A DNA stretch of 64,000 bases from Chitinispirillales bacterium (GTDB lineage Bacteria; Fibrobacterota; Chitinivibrionia; Chitinivibrionales; Chitinispirillaceae). Below, piece by piece: positions 1-9,934 of the stretch. The translations under genes and the position numbers were made by a program. The notes beneath the pieces were generated by a model, which saw nothing but the letters and a program-made list of their open reading frames with translations, made no database searches and was not told where the DNA came from. The DNA lies in contig JAIRVB010000031.1 of the NCBI GenBank assembly GCA_031254105.1, positions 1-64,000 on the forward strand, read 5' to 3'. Each line of letters opens with the position of its first letter. Position 1 is the stretch's first letter.

Positions 1-132
1 AGAAACCCACACATTTTCGTGTAAAAGATACCAGCGGATGTTATCGTAATCCTCATTGTCTTGCGGAGTGTCAATGTGTACCGCTACGTGTCTACAGCAA
101 TAAGCGTCACAGCTTTTACGGAACCGGGCGTT
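1..132 (-). CDS. YkgJ-type cysteine-cluster protein, N-terminal part (possible remnant)
   Basis: The open frame runs off the left edge. It begins with Cys-x2-Cys-x3-Cys-Cys followed by an Ile-Asp-Thr-Pro segment and the string DNIRWYLLHENV, the N-terminal signature of small YkgJ-family putative zinc/iron-binding proteins. The usual spacing is Cx2Cx2CC, so one residue is extra. No ATG, GTG or TTG lies between the in-frame stop (133-135) and the first cysteine, and the frame overlaps the 3' end of the neighbouring AlbA_2 gene. It may be a 5'-truncated remnant or use an unusual start; the rest of the gene is outside the window. Confidence 0.5.
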
Positions 133-1276
133 TTATTGTAACAATAAATTGTTCCAGTTCCTGATTGTTTACAAAAGTTATCTCTTTGTAGGTTGAAACC
201 GCGCGCATTATACCTGTCCCTAATCCTTTGTATGGCAGAGTGTGCTGGGCTATTGTTTGCAGAATAGGGTTTCTGGGGATTGAAATTCCGCTGGTAATAT
301 TTTTTATAGTGAGGGAATTAGGCAGTTTTCCGGGACTGACTATCTCAATTCTGTCGCTGAAAATAAATATTTTGATCGTACTGTTGAGAAAATAGTCCCT
401 ATGTATCAACGCGTTTACAATCAATTCTTCAAAAACCGCATATGGGATTTCCCAAACGGTTTGACTGTTAAAAGTGTTTCCGGTGGGAACTTTTCTTAAA
501 TTTCTCTCAATGAAAGAGACCGCTTTTTCGAACACATCTTTCATGTTTCCTTCAAATGCCGGTTCATTGTCTGTAAATATGTTACCGGTCAGTGTAGTTG
601 TGCCTACCGATATGCACTGAATAGAAAACAGCGGCCTGAATTTGTGCCTGTTGGCGCTAAAAAAGAGCAGTCCCGCAAGCGTAAGGCTGCCGTCTTTTAC
701 CAAATTCAGATTCTCAAGTGATTGTGTGAGGTTAATTCCTAATTCATCGAGAGATTTATTATACTTTTTTACAAGGAATTTATTAAAATAGTCAACATCT
801 ATATCTGAAATTGACGTCCCTTGGACAAGCATTTCATCCGCAAACATCGCCTTGCTGCTCTGCAAAAGCCTCGATATTTCATCATTTGACAATACTCGTC
901 TTTTGTCGGAACCATTTTTTATCCATATAGCGCCGTTTTTATCTTTATACGGTTTTGAGATTCCCTGATTTACATCAACTACAATCAAACTTTGATCATT
1001 TACAGAAACGGTTTGCGAGATTACAATTACCGGAGGTTTTACATTGTTGGTTGAAGAGTCAACTAAAAGCCTGTTTGTATCTCTTATCTCCTCAAATGAG
1101 AGCCCGTTCAATTCTCCTGTTTTATCATTTACGCCGATAACAATAATTCCGCCGTTTGTATTGGAAAACGCGGCTAACTCCTGGCTAAGCTTATGCGCGT
1201 CATTTATCCGTTCTTTAAATTGAACGGAACTGCTCTCACCATTTTTTATCAGTTTAAGTAATTCAGATGCTTCCAT
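116..1276 (-). CDS. AlbA_2 (Schlafen-like) domain ATP-binding regulator
   Basis: This 386-residue protein has the two-part build of the COG2865 family. The N-terminal AlbA_2 fold (about residues 5-130) contains the typical VQFKE start and a NTNGGIIVIGV core. The C-terminal GHKL-type ATPase-like half (about 260-375) contains the VNALIHRDY motif and IEIVSPGKLP. Members are usually annotated as transcriptional regulators or helicase-like proteins; target and ligand are unknown. The gene is complete, with an ATG at 1276. Its stop lies inside the YkgJ-like frame downstream. Upstream is a 250-bp AT-rich gap with a dispersed inverted repeat. Family assignment is solid, role is not. Confidence 0.85.
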   Translation of the reverse strand: MEASELLKLIKNGESSSVQFKERINDAHKLSQELAAFSNTNGGIIVIGVNDKTGELNGLSFEEIRDTNRLLVDSSTNNVKPPVIVISQTVSVNDQSLIVVDVNQGISKPYKDKNGAIWIKNGSDKRRVLSNDEISRLLQSSKAMFADEMLVQGTSISDIDVDYFNKFLVKKYNKSLDELGINLTQSLENLNLVKDGSLTLAGLLFFSANRHKFRPLFSIQCISVGTTTLTGNIFTDNEPAFEGNMKDVFEKAVSFIERNLRKVPTGNTFNSQTVWEIPYAVFEELIVNALIHRDYFLNSTIKIFIFSDRIEIVSPGKLPNSLTIKNITSGISIPRNPILQTIAQHTLPYKGLGTGIMRAVSTYKEITFVNNQELEQFIVTIKRPVP

Positions 1277-1384
1277 AACGCATACCCGGATTTTAATTAA
1301 GACTGCTTATCACTTTATAATATAATTTACTTTGCGACGCATCTATTTAGAGAGTGTAAATTATTTTCTGTAATTTAGTTTGTT

Positions 1385-1477
1385 TAATGCAGAAATAAAG
1401 CAACTAATATTATAGGATAAATCTATTTTTACTAGGGTTTTTCTATTTTTGCATTCTGCCATTTTATTTCTGCATTA
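1385..1477. repeat. Dispersed inverted repeat, family A, copy 1
   Basis: The left end TAATGCAGAAATAAA (1385-1399) is matched by its reverse complement at 1462-1477, giving a 93-bp element with 15-16-bp inverted ends. It lies 50 bp beyond the 3' end of the minus-strand lipoprotein gene (stop at 1529). Further copies lie near 11.5, 13.1, 60.9 and 63.6 kb, plus a half-copy at 22.9 kb. It may act as an AU-rich 3' hairpin or be a miniature mobile element; the sequence does not decide. Confidence 0.8.
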
Positions 1478-1528
1478 TCTTTGTATGATTGAAAGATTAA
1501 TTTTTACAGAAAAAATCTTACACGCATC

Positions 1529-3862
1529 TTATTTATCCTCTATAATCTTGAGAATCCGTTCAAGATCTTTCAAACTTGAAACCGTAACCTTGACGCGGTT
1601 ATCCACCATAAGCATCACCGGTTCATTTGCGGAAATTTGAGAAAAATCTTTCCAGTAACCGGCAAGCATTGTGCTGGCGGCGTCAACGCGATTCGTAAAC
1701 ATTCTCTGATTTATGCCGACTTTATCAAGCCACCTGAACCAGTAACTTGTGGCGGGATTCTCACTGTACGCTTTAAGATACCCGGGATAATTAAGGGGAA
1801 AATGCGCTTCAAGTACAAGCCACCTGTGAGCTTCCTCAAAACGCATCCTGTCTTCATTATTAAGTCCGCCGGCGCCGGGGTCTTTTAAAAGAGAGGGCCT
1901 GAAAGTTATACGTTTCTCAAGCGCCGGATTTGACATTACAGAATTTATGATTTTGCCCGCGTCAGACATCAGAGGGTCTATGTAAAGCGCAAAACTCCCG
2001 CGTTTTTCTTCGCGATTCGGAAAATAATTCTTTTTTACGGCATCATCCTTAAGTATAAAACCATCTTCCGTTTCCTTAAGAAGATTACTCATGGATGAGA
2101 ACCGGAAAGCGTTGGCTGCCGCCTTTTCAAAGAAAAAGAAAGGAAGATCTGGGCGCGCGTGCTTCTCCATAATACGTTTGCCCGCGTCAGTTGAAACGCG
2201 CACTATCTCTATTTGCGCGCCGGGAAGCGTCTCCTCTACCCTGTTAATCATAACATTTTGAGGATTATCCCAGGCGCTGTCGGCAATCAGAACAGTAAGC
2301 TTAAAAGCGGCGTCATCTCTGAATTCGCAAGACGCGCTTCCGGTCTTTGTATCTTTAATACACCTGCCAAGCTTACCCTTTTGCGCGCAGTCACTGTCAT
2401 CAATACATTCAGGAAGCGAAGCGCAGACAGATGGCTTAAATTCTTCAATACGGCATTCATCCCTGACTGCCTTACCGCTGCCAAGCGCTTTTTTATATGG
2501 ATTGTTATTTATCATAAATGTAGGTGAACTACGGACATTAAGCCTTGCGCTGCGCTGATAGTGCCGGCTCAGCTCGTTTTTCCCAAACTCATCAACCCAC
2601 AGCCGTATCTTATTAACATCAAGCCCCATCCGTTTGATTACATTTAATGTAGCGGCAGATGAAGAGGCTGGAGGCGAAGCCGCTATTATTGATAAAAATT
2701 CCAGATAACGGGCGGGATACAGCGCTTTTACACCAAGCCACAACATCTCATCGAATATCTCCTCATCTCCGCGAAGCGATGAAAGCCTGCCGCCGTTCAC
2801 TGATCCTATAAACCATACATTCCACTCTCTTTGCGGAAACGCGTTGGCAACCTCTACAAGATCTTTCAGACCTCTGACACCATAAGGACACAGACTCATT
2901 ACGTACAGATCGTAATTTCTGACCTTCTCCGCCCTCTCCACCTGTGGGGGCGTATCCGCAAGCATTACGGATACCGCGCTGTCAGCGCTCATGCCCTCAT
3001 GGATCATGTGCCATCCGCTTTTCTTAAGCTCGTAAGAGTGATCCCGCAAACCGTATACTGCATACGCCATAGACCTGCCTTGAAAACCAAAATTGAGCAT
3101 AGGCGTACCATCAACGCCCAGGAGCGGCTCTGAAGAGACTTTTTTGTGTCCGTTGGCAGCTAAAAACAGCCCGGGGAAATGGGTTAGAAGGTTTACGGTC
3201 TCATCCTCGCCAAGGTGCGAAAGCAATATCTGATGATCACTTTTCTCCTCAAGCTCCTGCCAGATCTTCATAAGGCTTTCAAGAGGAGGTTTTATTATTA
3301 CATTTGTATCGGCGGGAAACAATTTCTCTTCAGTAAGCACAGAGGTAATACCAAAAGTAAAATCACCCCTGCTTACTAAAATATAAGGCGCAGTCAGATA
3401 TTCTCCATTCTTACTAAAACTGTTTGCGCTCACAAGAGGAAGATTCGCTTCTTTTGCCCTTGCTGCAAGCCACTCTCCGCCGTACTGCAAATCATCATCA
3501 CCCACCGCAACAGCATCGTACCCCATAAGCCCCATAGCCGATATGGTCTGAAGAGTGCGCAACGAATCGTGAGACCGGCCCATGGAATAATTATCGTGGA
3601 TGCTGCCCGCTGCGAAAGCGCCGCCGTCAATTAAAAGGCGCTTTTGCGCCTCAATTTTTTTGAGGAAATAAGCCCTCTGCGCAAGCCCGCCGCCGGGATC
3701 AAGCGGACAATCGCAAGGATGAAGCATACCGTGAGTCTCACCGGTAAAAACAACGGCGATCTCTGTTTCGTTAACCCCGGTTGAGGGACCGCACCCGCAT
3801 GCCGCTGCAAGGAGGGCTGCGGCAACAAGATAATTCTTGAGATGTTTTTTAGTCTTTTCCAT
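1529..3862 (-). CDS. Lipoprotein with metallophosphatase-like and thioredoxin-like domains (paralogue 1)
   Basis: The start is taken at the internal ATG at 3862, giving 777 residues; this leaves a short basic N-terminus, a hydrophobic stretch and a lipobox ending LAAAC, so an envelope lipoprotein is expected. About residues 35-320 resemble 5'-nucleotidase/SoxB-type metallophosphatases (FTGETHG, then a PCDC cysteine pair and GGGLAQRA, VGDDDLQYGG, LLSHLG, NGHKK). The expected metal ligands are altered: DxH is ExH, GNH is GDD and GHxH is GHKK. Next comes a thioredoxin/DsbA-like fold with a lone MSLCPYG cysteine and a SSPT loop, then a Cys-rich insert and an unrecognised C-terminal third. A close paralogue lies at 51.2-53.5 kb. 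Function unknown; redox or surface role is only an inference. Confidence 0.75.
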   Translation of the reverse strand: MEKTKKHLKNYLVAAALLAAACGCGPSTGVNETEIAVVFTGETHGMLHPCDCPLDPGGGLAQRAYFLKKIEAQKRLLIDGGAFAAGSIHDNYSMGRSHDSLRTLQTISAMGLMGYDAVAVGDDDLQYGGEWLAARAKEANLPLVSANSFSKNGEYLTAPYILVSRGDFTFGITSVLTEEKLFPADTNVIIKPPLESLMKIWQELEEKSDHQILLSHLGEDETVNLLTHFPGLFLAANGHKKVSSEPLLGVDGTPMLNFGFQGRSMAYAVYGLRDHSYELKKSGWHMIHEGMSADSAVSVMLADTPPQVERAEKVRNYDLYVMSLCPYGVRGLKDLVEVANAFPQREWNVWFIGSVNGGRLSSLRGDEEIFDEMLWLGVKALYPARYLEFLSIIAASPPASSSAATLNVIKRMGLDVNKIRLWVDEFGKNELSRHYQRSARLNVRSSPTFMINNNPYKKALGSGKAVRDECRIEEFKPSVCASLPECIDDSDCAQKGKLGRCIKDTKTGSASCEFRDDAAFKLTVLIADSAWDNPQNVMINRVEETLPGAQIEIVRVSTDAGKRIMEKHARPDLPFFFFEKAAANAFRFSSMSNLLKETEDGFILKDDAVKKNYFPNREEKRGSFALYIDPLMSDAGKIINSVMSNPALEKRITFRPSLLKDPGAGGLNNEDRMRFEEAHRWLVLEAHFPLNYPGYLKAYSENPATSYWFRWLDKVGINQRMFTNRVDAASTMLAGYWKDFSQISANEPVMLMVDNRVKVTVSSLKDLERILKIIEDK

Positions 3863-4133
3863 ACCATGAAAATAATTTTTGACTTCGGTAATACACCACC
3901 CCAAACGGTTTTTATCCTGAAAACTTTCTTCCTCTCCGACAGTATTGACATTTTTAGTAAAATATTATATAATAAGTATAAAAATTGACACTGCCAACAT
4001 TCACATCTAAAAAAACATATTTATGGTTATACTGAAATTTTTATTTATTATGCATAATGATGATATATATTAACAGTTAACTAAACTAAAAATGTTGTAA
4101 TTGATCTACTTGAAAATGTCTGCCATTTATATT

Positions 4134-4580
4134 GGCTGGACAGGCTATGACTGTGACCGAGAACAGCAGTGCCTAGCGCACATTTACGGTATACAGCAAA
4201 CTGTTTGACGCAGGTGAGACCGCAGTGCTTGGGAAACAACTCAAACGATGATACTACCTCATCGTTGATGTATATTGCTGCGGCAGGGGCAGGCACAACC
4301 CCGGTGATGACCGGCAAAGCGGCGCGGCCCGCAAACTACGCGATGAACGTGGTCCGCGCTCCTAACGGCAGTGCGTTGCGCATAAACTATTCTATATAAG
4401 AGCAGAGGAACGGTGCGGATTGACCTGTTCAATATAAAGGACAACAGGGTTAGAACGATTGTCAACTCATCAAAAGACACGTGAGCGTATCAGGAGGATG
4501 GCCTGGCGGCCGGAATGTATATGGTGAAACTGCGCGCCGACAGTCATGTGATGCAGGAGAAAATTATAATCAACAAGTAG
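4134..4580 (+). pseudogene. Decayed 3' end of a pectate-lyase-like secreted enzyme
   Basis: The DNA closely matches 9478-9930, the 3' end of the intact pectate lyase, including VTE-motif, SSLMYI and RAPNG segments and the sorting-domain core. Here the frame is broken by in-frame stops (for example TAG near 4174, TAA near 4398, TGA near 4482) and small indels. A terminal ATAATCAACAAGTAG keeps the original end of the frame. No 5' part is present, so this is the tail of a third paralogue, left by deletion or failed recombination directly upstream of the PL11 gene. Confidence 0.85.
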
Positions 4581-4604
4581 AATTTACATACAGCAACGAC
4601 TTTA

Positions 4605-4613
4605 CAAAAGGAG
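4605..4613 (+). promoter_or_regulatory. Ribosome binding site deciding the PL11 start
   Basis: AAAAGGAG lies six bases before the ATG at 4619. This chooses the internal ATG over the longer open frame that begins at 4481 inside the pseudogene, and the signal peptide starts directly at this ATG. Confidence 0.8.
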
Positions 4614-4618
4614 AAAAA

Positions 4619-7582
4619 ATGAATTTACCGGCTTTAAAACGGATTAATCCGGCCGCAATTACAGCGCTTTTATTAGTCTGCCTTTTTTCAGAGGGTTTTG
4701 CGGGGCCCATGCAGGTAGAAAAACTGAACCGCGGGCTAATCGCGGTGCGCTCAGGCAGCGGGTACTATCTTTCGTGGCGGCTTTTGGCTAATGAGCCTTA
4801 TAATACCGGTTTCAATGTATACCGCGGTACGACAAAACTTAACAATACGCCGTTAACCGGAGCGACGATATATACCGACGCGAACACGGGGGCAAACAAC
4901 GTTTATACTGTGCGGGCTGTAATTGACGGCGTTGAGCGGGAGGCGAGCGAAAACGCGCTTGTAATGACCGCCGCCGACGGGGCGAACGCAGCGTATCTGC
5001 ATATTGATTTGCAGAGGCCTCCGACAGGTTCGCGCCATAATGGAACATATTCCCCAAACGATGGCAGCGCTGCCGACCTTGACGGCGACGGGGTTTATGA
5101 AATGGTTATCAAATGGGATCCGAACAACGCGCAGGATAACGCGAACGAGGGATTTACCGACAATGTACTCATTGACGCGTATAAGCTCGATGGTACGCGA
5201 ATATGGCGGATTGACCTGGGGCCTAATATCCGGGCGGGGGCGCATTATACACAGTTTATGGTTTACGATTTCGACGGCGACGGCAAAGCCGAAATGATGG
5301 TTAAGACCGCCCCCGGTACAAGGGACGGTACGAACAAGTTAATCAATATGGGGCCTGCGGCTAACGCGGATCACAACAAAACTTACATCCAGGATGAACG
5401 TCCGTCAGGGGGAACCCGATATGGCCGTGTACTTGACGGGCCGGAGTATTTGACGGTTTTCTGCGGTCAGACGGGGGCGGAGCTTGCCACGACTGATTAC
5501 TGGCCGTCACGCGGCACGGTGAACGGCTGGGGCGACCCCTACGGCAACCGCGTGGACCGCTTTAACGCCGCTGTAGCGTATTTTGACGGCGAACGGCCAA
5601 GCGCTGTATTCCAAAGAGGTTACTACAGCCGCATGACCATCGCCGCATGGGACTGGCGCAGTGGTCAGTTGACGCGCCGTTGGACGTTTGACTCCAATTC
5701 GTCCGGCAACAGCGCCTACGCCGGTCAGGGTAATCATCAGTTAAGTGTTGCCGACGTCAACAACGACGGCAGGCACGAAGTCATCACCGGCGCGGCGGTT
5801 ATAGGCAGCGACGGGCGCGGGATGCACACGACAGGCTGGGGACATGGCGACGCGCTCCACGTAGCGCACATGATAAAGGGCCACCCGACGCCGCAAATTT
5901 TTATGCCGCACGAAAGCGGAAACCGCGGGATACTTCTCAGGCAGGCGAGCGACGGTCAGCATATAGCCCATATCCAATACAACGGCGACGTAGGCCGCGG
6001 AGTTGCCGCACCGCTCGCGCCTGGTGGATGGTATTTTTGGAGTTCCGCTTCCCGCGACCTCTTTAATACAAACGGAGAGCGTGTTGGCAGACATCCCGAT
6101 AACGGAAACACCATACTCATGTATAATCACCTCATTTGGTGGGATGGCGACCTGTCACGCGAAACCCTCACCCGCAATATGATAGCTTCGTGGAACGTGA
6201 CCAATGACGCCGGCAGCCGGCTGTTGACCGCTGCCGGCGCCGAGTGGAATAACGGTTCTAAGGAAAATCCCGTCCTAACCGCCGACCTGTTCGGCGACTG
6301 GCGCGAGGAAGTTATATGGAGGGTCGGCAGCGACGCGATTCGAATTTGGACTACCACGATGACGACGACGCACCGTTTGGTCACAATGATGCACGACCCG
6401 ACATACCGCGTAGCCGTAGCGTGGCAGAACTCATCTTACAACCAGCCGCCTCACCCGGGATACTATATCGCAAGCGATATGAACTTCCCGCCGCCGGTTC
6501 TTGATGTGGCTGTTGTGGGCGGCACTGCAGCCCAGTCTCCGGTGGTAACAGTATCTTCCCCTACTAACAATGCTTTATTTGCGCCTGGACAGACCATCAC
6601 TATTACCGCGGCCGCTTCCGTTTCCGGCGGTACTATCTCAAACGTAGAATTTTTTAACGGCACAACAAAACTTGGAGAAAAAGCAGCCTCGCCATTTACA
6701 TTTACATGGACAAACGCTCCTTCCGGAACCCATTCCGTTACCGTGCGGGCGGCAAGCGCGGCAGGCATGGTTACCACATCATCGCCCGTAAGTTTGACAG
6801 TTGGAGCGTTTATCGGAAGCGGTGAATTTATTGACAGCCTTATTCTTTTTGACGTACAGAACGCGGCCAGCTGGTCTGTTCAAAACAGTTTAACGTCTTC
6901 AACAGCGGCTTTCGGCGACCGCGTTGGTGACCGCGAGCACACAATTACCTCCGTACCAGCGCAACTCTCCGGCGCGGAGTGGGTACGTACCGCCATGGAA
7001 ACAAGAACGCGCACAGCGCCCGCGGCAATAGCCCAGTTCAAGATGAAGAAAGCTGGAACTGTATACATCGCCTATGAAGACAGAGTTACAACGAAACCCG
7101 AATGGCTTGCTTCCGGCGGATTCACATCGACCACTCAAACAATGACGGTTACAGAATCTGGCGGAACAGCGCGTACATTTACAATATATAGTCACGCGTT
7201 CACGCAAGGCCAAACCGTAACATTGGGGGTAAACTCAAACGATGGCCTTACACAGTCGATGATGTATCTTGTGGCGGTGAGAGACTCGCAAACAGTTTCT
7301 GTTGTCAACAAAACACGCCCGCTGGATTACTCACTTAACATCGCGCAATCCGGCGGCGCAAGAACGCTCAAAATCAGCTATTCGATAAAGAACAGCGGCC
7401 CTGTACGGATTGATCTGTTTGACATTAAGGGGAACAGGGTCAGTACGGTTGTCAACTCGGTAAAAAACGCCGGGGTATATCAGGAACAGCTTTCATCAGG
7501 CAAGATCGCGGCAGGAACATACTTGATCAAGTTAAGAACAGGAAAACAGACGCTGCAAGAAAAATTTATAGTTACAAAGTAG
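4619..7582 (+). CDS. Rhamnogalacturonan lyase, PL11 family, secreted
   Basis: Predicted to cleave the rhamnose-galacturonic acid backbone of pectin by beta-elimination outside the cell. The 987-residue product has a signal peptide (cleavage near residue 29, after FAG), a PL11 catalytic beta-propeller (about 30-620; opening MQVEKLNRGLIAV, several Ca-binding-like DxDGDG repeats such as DLDGDGVYE and DFDGDGKAE), a bacterial Ig-like domain (about 640-730), a 150-residue module beginning FIDSL shared with the next gene, and a C-terminal sorting-like domain (about 895-987). The sorting domain resembles type IX secretion signals. The next gene, a pectate lyase in the same orientation, makes a pectin cluster. 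Confidence 0.93.
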   Translation: MNLPALKRINPAAITALLLVCLFSEGFAGPMQVEKLNRGLIAVRSGSGYYLSWRLLANEPYNTGFNVYRGTTKLNNTPLTGATIYTDANTGANNVYTVRAVIDGVEREASENALVMTAADGANAAYLHIDLQRPPTGSRHNGTYSPNDGSAADLDGDGVYEMVIKWDPNNAQDNANEGFTDNVLIDAYKLDGTRIWRIDLGPNIRAGAHYTQFMVYDFDGDGKAEMMVKTAPGTRDGTNKLINMGPAANADHNKTYIQDERPSGGTRYGRVLDGPEYLTVFCGQTGAELATTDYWPSRGTVNGWGDPYGNRVDRFNAAVAYFDGERPSAVFQRGYYSRMTIAAWDWRSGQLTRRWTFDSNSSGNSAYAGQGNHQLSVADVNNDGRHEVITGAAVIGSDGRGMHTTGWGHGDALHVAHMIKGHPTPQIFMPHESGNRGILLRQASDGQHIAHIQYNGDVGRGVAAPLAPGGWYFWSSASRDLFNTNGERVGRHPDNGNTILMYNHLIWWDGDLSRETLTRNMIASWNVTNDAGSRLLTAAGAEWNNGSKENPVLTADLFGDWREEVIWRVGSDAIRIWTTTMTTTHRLVTMMHDPTYRVAVAWQNSSYNQPPHPGYYIASDMNFPPPVLDVAVVGGTAAQSPVVTVSSPTNNALFAPGQTITITAAASVSGGTISNVEFFNGTTKLGEKAASPFTFTWTNAPSGTHSVTVRAASAAGMVTTSSPVSLTVGAFIGSGEFIDSLILFDVQNAASWSVQNSLTSSTAAFGDRVGDREHTITSVPAQLSGAEWVRTAMETRTRTAPAAIAQFKMKKAGTVYIAYEDRVTTKPEWLASGGFTSTTQTMTVTESGGTARTFTIYSHAFTQGQTVTLGVNSNDGLTQSMMYLVAVRDSQTVSVVNKTRPLDYSLNIAQSGGARTLKISYSIKNSGPVRIDLFDIKGNRVSTVVNSVKNAGVYQEQLSSGKIAAGTYLIKLRTGKQTLQEKFIVTK

Positions 7583-7695
7583 ATATTTTTGATTAACAGG
7601 AGATGATTCGTACTTAAAAGCCATAAAAAAGCAGTGTTAGATAAAATAAGTCTTTCGAAAATATAAATTTTACCGGATAAGGAAGGAGCGTTTAT

Positions 7696-9930
7696 ATGAA
7701 GTCCAACCGTTTCATTATTTCTTTATTGGCGATTGCCGCTTGTGTTTCAATCGCTTTGGGGCAAACCGCCTGGTCGGCCGACCCCAACCTCCAGACGCTC
7801 CGCGCGTTTCCAGGAGCCGAAGGTTTCGGCGCGAACGTGACCGGCGGGCGCGGCGGTAAGGTGCTTTACGTAACCAATCTGAACAACAGCGGAGAGGGGT
7901 CATTGCGCTGGGCTATCGAGCAAACCGGAGCCCGTATTATTATGTTTAAAGTGGCGGGAGAGATCAAACTCACGAGCGCAATTAATATCCGAAACGGCGA
8001 CCTGACCATCGCGGGGCACAGCGCTCCAGGCGATGGTATATGTATAAGCGGCAACACCGTTCAGATAAGCGCCAGCAACATCATTATCCGCCATATGCGA
8101 TTTCGCATGGGGGATCTAAATGCTGTTGAGGGCGACGCTCTCTGGGGACGCAACCAAAGCAACATAATTATAGACCATTGCAGCATGAGCTGGGCGACAG
8201 ATGAGGTCGCTTCGTTTTACGATAACGAGAACTTTACCTTGCAGTGGAGCATGCTTTACGAAAGTCTGCGCGTATCGGTGCACGATAAAGGCAGCCACGG
8301 ATACTTAGGTATCTGGGGCGGACGCAAAGCGTCTTTTCATCATAACCTGATAGCGCACCACGACAGCCGCAACCCGCGCTTTAACGGCGCGCGTTACTCA
8401 AATAGGGCAAGCGAGGAATTAGTTGATTTCCGGAATAACGTTATTTACAACTGGGGAAGCAACAGCGGCTACGCCGGCGAGGGCGGAAGCTATAATATGG
8501 TAAACAATTACTATCAACCCGGGCCTGAGTCCGGCAACGCGGCGCGCATATTTCAGCCCAACGCCGATAACGGTTCCAACAGTCAGGCGGCGGGCGTATG
8601 GGGAAAGTTTTATATATCGGGCAACGTTATGATGAACGCCAACGGAACAACGAACACATCCGTTACAAACGACAACTGGGCGGGCGTTCATCCCAATCCG
8701 AGTTCACAGAGCAAGAGCGATCTGCGGTCGAACACTGAGTTTGAAAAGGGTACAATAACCACGCACACCGCACAGCAGGCTTATGATCTGGTGCTTGCGG
8801 GGGCCGGCGCCAGTTTCAAGCGCGACTCTACGGACGCGCGGGTCGTGAATGAGGTCAGGAACCGCACGGCTCCCAAACGCGCGTCGGGCGGCGGCGGCAC
8901 TAAAGCAGGGCTGATTGACACGCAAAAAGATGTGGGCGGATGGGCTGCTTATACTTTTAAATCGACGGACATTCCCGTTGATACCGACGGCGACGGTATG
9001 CCCGACGCGTGGGAGAGCGCCTACGGACTCAACCCGAACAGCGCCGCGGACGGTTCCTCAACAAGCCTTATGGGCGGCGGCAGCGGCAAATATACGAATT
9101 TAGAAGTTTATCTCTACTCTATTCTGGCTGGTACGCAGCCTCCCCCTCCTCCCGCGTGGACGCTTGTCGGCAGCGGCGCAGAGTTTATTGACAGCCTGAG
9201 AATCACCGATGCTGAAAACGCCGCCGACTGGTCGGTTCAGAATAACTTTGTGACATCGGTCAATGCCTACGGCGACCGCGAGCACAAAATCACATCCGTC
9301 CCCGCCGCCATGCAGGGCGCGGAGTGGATAAAGGCGGCGATGGATTCCAGAGTAAAAACGTCGCCCGACACGCTCGCCAGTTTTACTATGAAGAAAGCGG
9401 GTACGGTGTATATCGCCCATGAAAACAGGGTGAGTCCAAAGCCCTCATGGCTGGCGGAGCGCGGATTCACAGCGACCGGGCAGACTCTGACTGTGACCGA
9501 GAGCAGCGACCCGGTGCGCACATTTTCGATATACAGCAAGCAGTTTAACGCGAGCGAGACCGTCGCGCTTGGAAACAACTCAAACAACGGCACTACCTCA
9601 TCACTGATGTATATTGTTGCGGCAGGGGCGGGTACAACCTCGGTGATGACCGGCAAAGCGGCGCAGCAGGCAAACTACGCGATGAACGTAGTCCGCGCTC
9701 CTAACGGGAACGCGCTGCGCGTCAACTATTCTGTTAAGGACAGAGGAACGGTGCGGATTTACCTGTTTAATATAAAGGGCAACAGGGTTAGAACGCTTGT
9801 CAACTCATCAAAAGACGCGGGCGTATATCAGGAACATCTCAATACAGAGGGACTCGCCGCAGGAATGTATATAGCGAAGCTGAAAGCAGGAACGCATGTT
9901 CTACAGCAGAGGATTATGGTTTCGAGGTAA
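7696..9930 (+). CDS. Pectate lyase, PL1 family, secreted
   Basis: Expected to depolymerise polygalacturonate extracellularly with Ca2+. The 744 residues carry a signal peptide (about 1-22), a right-handed beta-helix of PL1 type (about 30-400; opening GAEGFGANVTGGRGG, then DHCSMSWATDE and SRNPRF), a thrombospondin-3-like Ca-binding strip DTDGDGMPDAWE near 428, the FIDSL module (about 490-640) and a type IX-like sorting tail. A strong GGAAGGAG precedes the ATG. It follows the PL11 gene by 113 bp, so co-expression is likely. Its stop is only four bases from the stop of the convergent nnr gene. The pseudogene at 4.1-4.6 kb is a broken relative of its 3' end. Confidence 0.92.
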   Translation: MKSNRFIISLLAIAACVSIALGQTAWSADPNLQTLRAFPGAEGFGANVTGGRGGKVLYVTNLNNSGEGSLRWAIEQTGARIIMFKVAGEIKLTSAINIRNGDLTIAGHSAPGDGICISGNTVQISASNIIIRHMRFRMGDLNAVEGDALWGRNQSNIIIDHCSMSWATDEVASFYDNENFTLQWSMLYESLRVSVHDKGSHGYLGIWGGRKASFHHNLIAHHDSRNPRFNGARYSNRASEELVDFRNNVIYNWGSNSGYAGEGGSYNMVNNYYQPGPESGNAARIFQPNADNGSNSQAAGVWGKFYISGNVMMNANGTTNTSVTNDNWAGVHPNPSSQSKSDLRSNTEFEKGTITTHTAQQAYDLVLAGAGASFKRDSTDARVVNEVRNRTAPKRASGGGGTKAGLIDTQKDVGGWAAYTFKSTDIPVDTDGDGMPDAWESAYGLNPNSAADGSSTSLMGGGSGKYTNLEVYLYSILAGTQPPPPPAWTLVGSGAEFIDSLRITDAENAADWSVQNNFVTSVNAYGDREHKITSVPAAMQGAEWIKAAMDSRVKTSPDTLASFTMKKAGTVYIAHENRVSPKPSWLAERGFTATGQTLTVTESSDPVRTFSIYSKQFNASETVALGNNSNNGTTSSLMYIVAAGAGTTSVMTGKAAQQANYAMNVVRAPNGNALRVNYSVKDRGTVRIYLFNIKGNRVRTLVNSSKDAGVYQEHLNTEGLAAGMYIAKLKAGTHVLQQRIMVSR

Positions 9931-9934
9931 GAAT

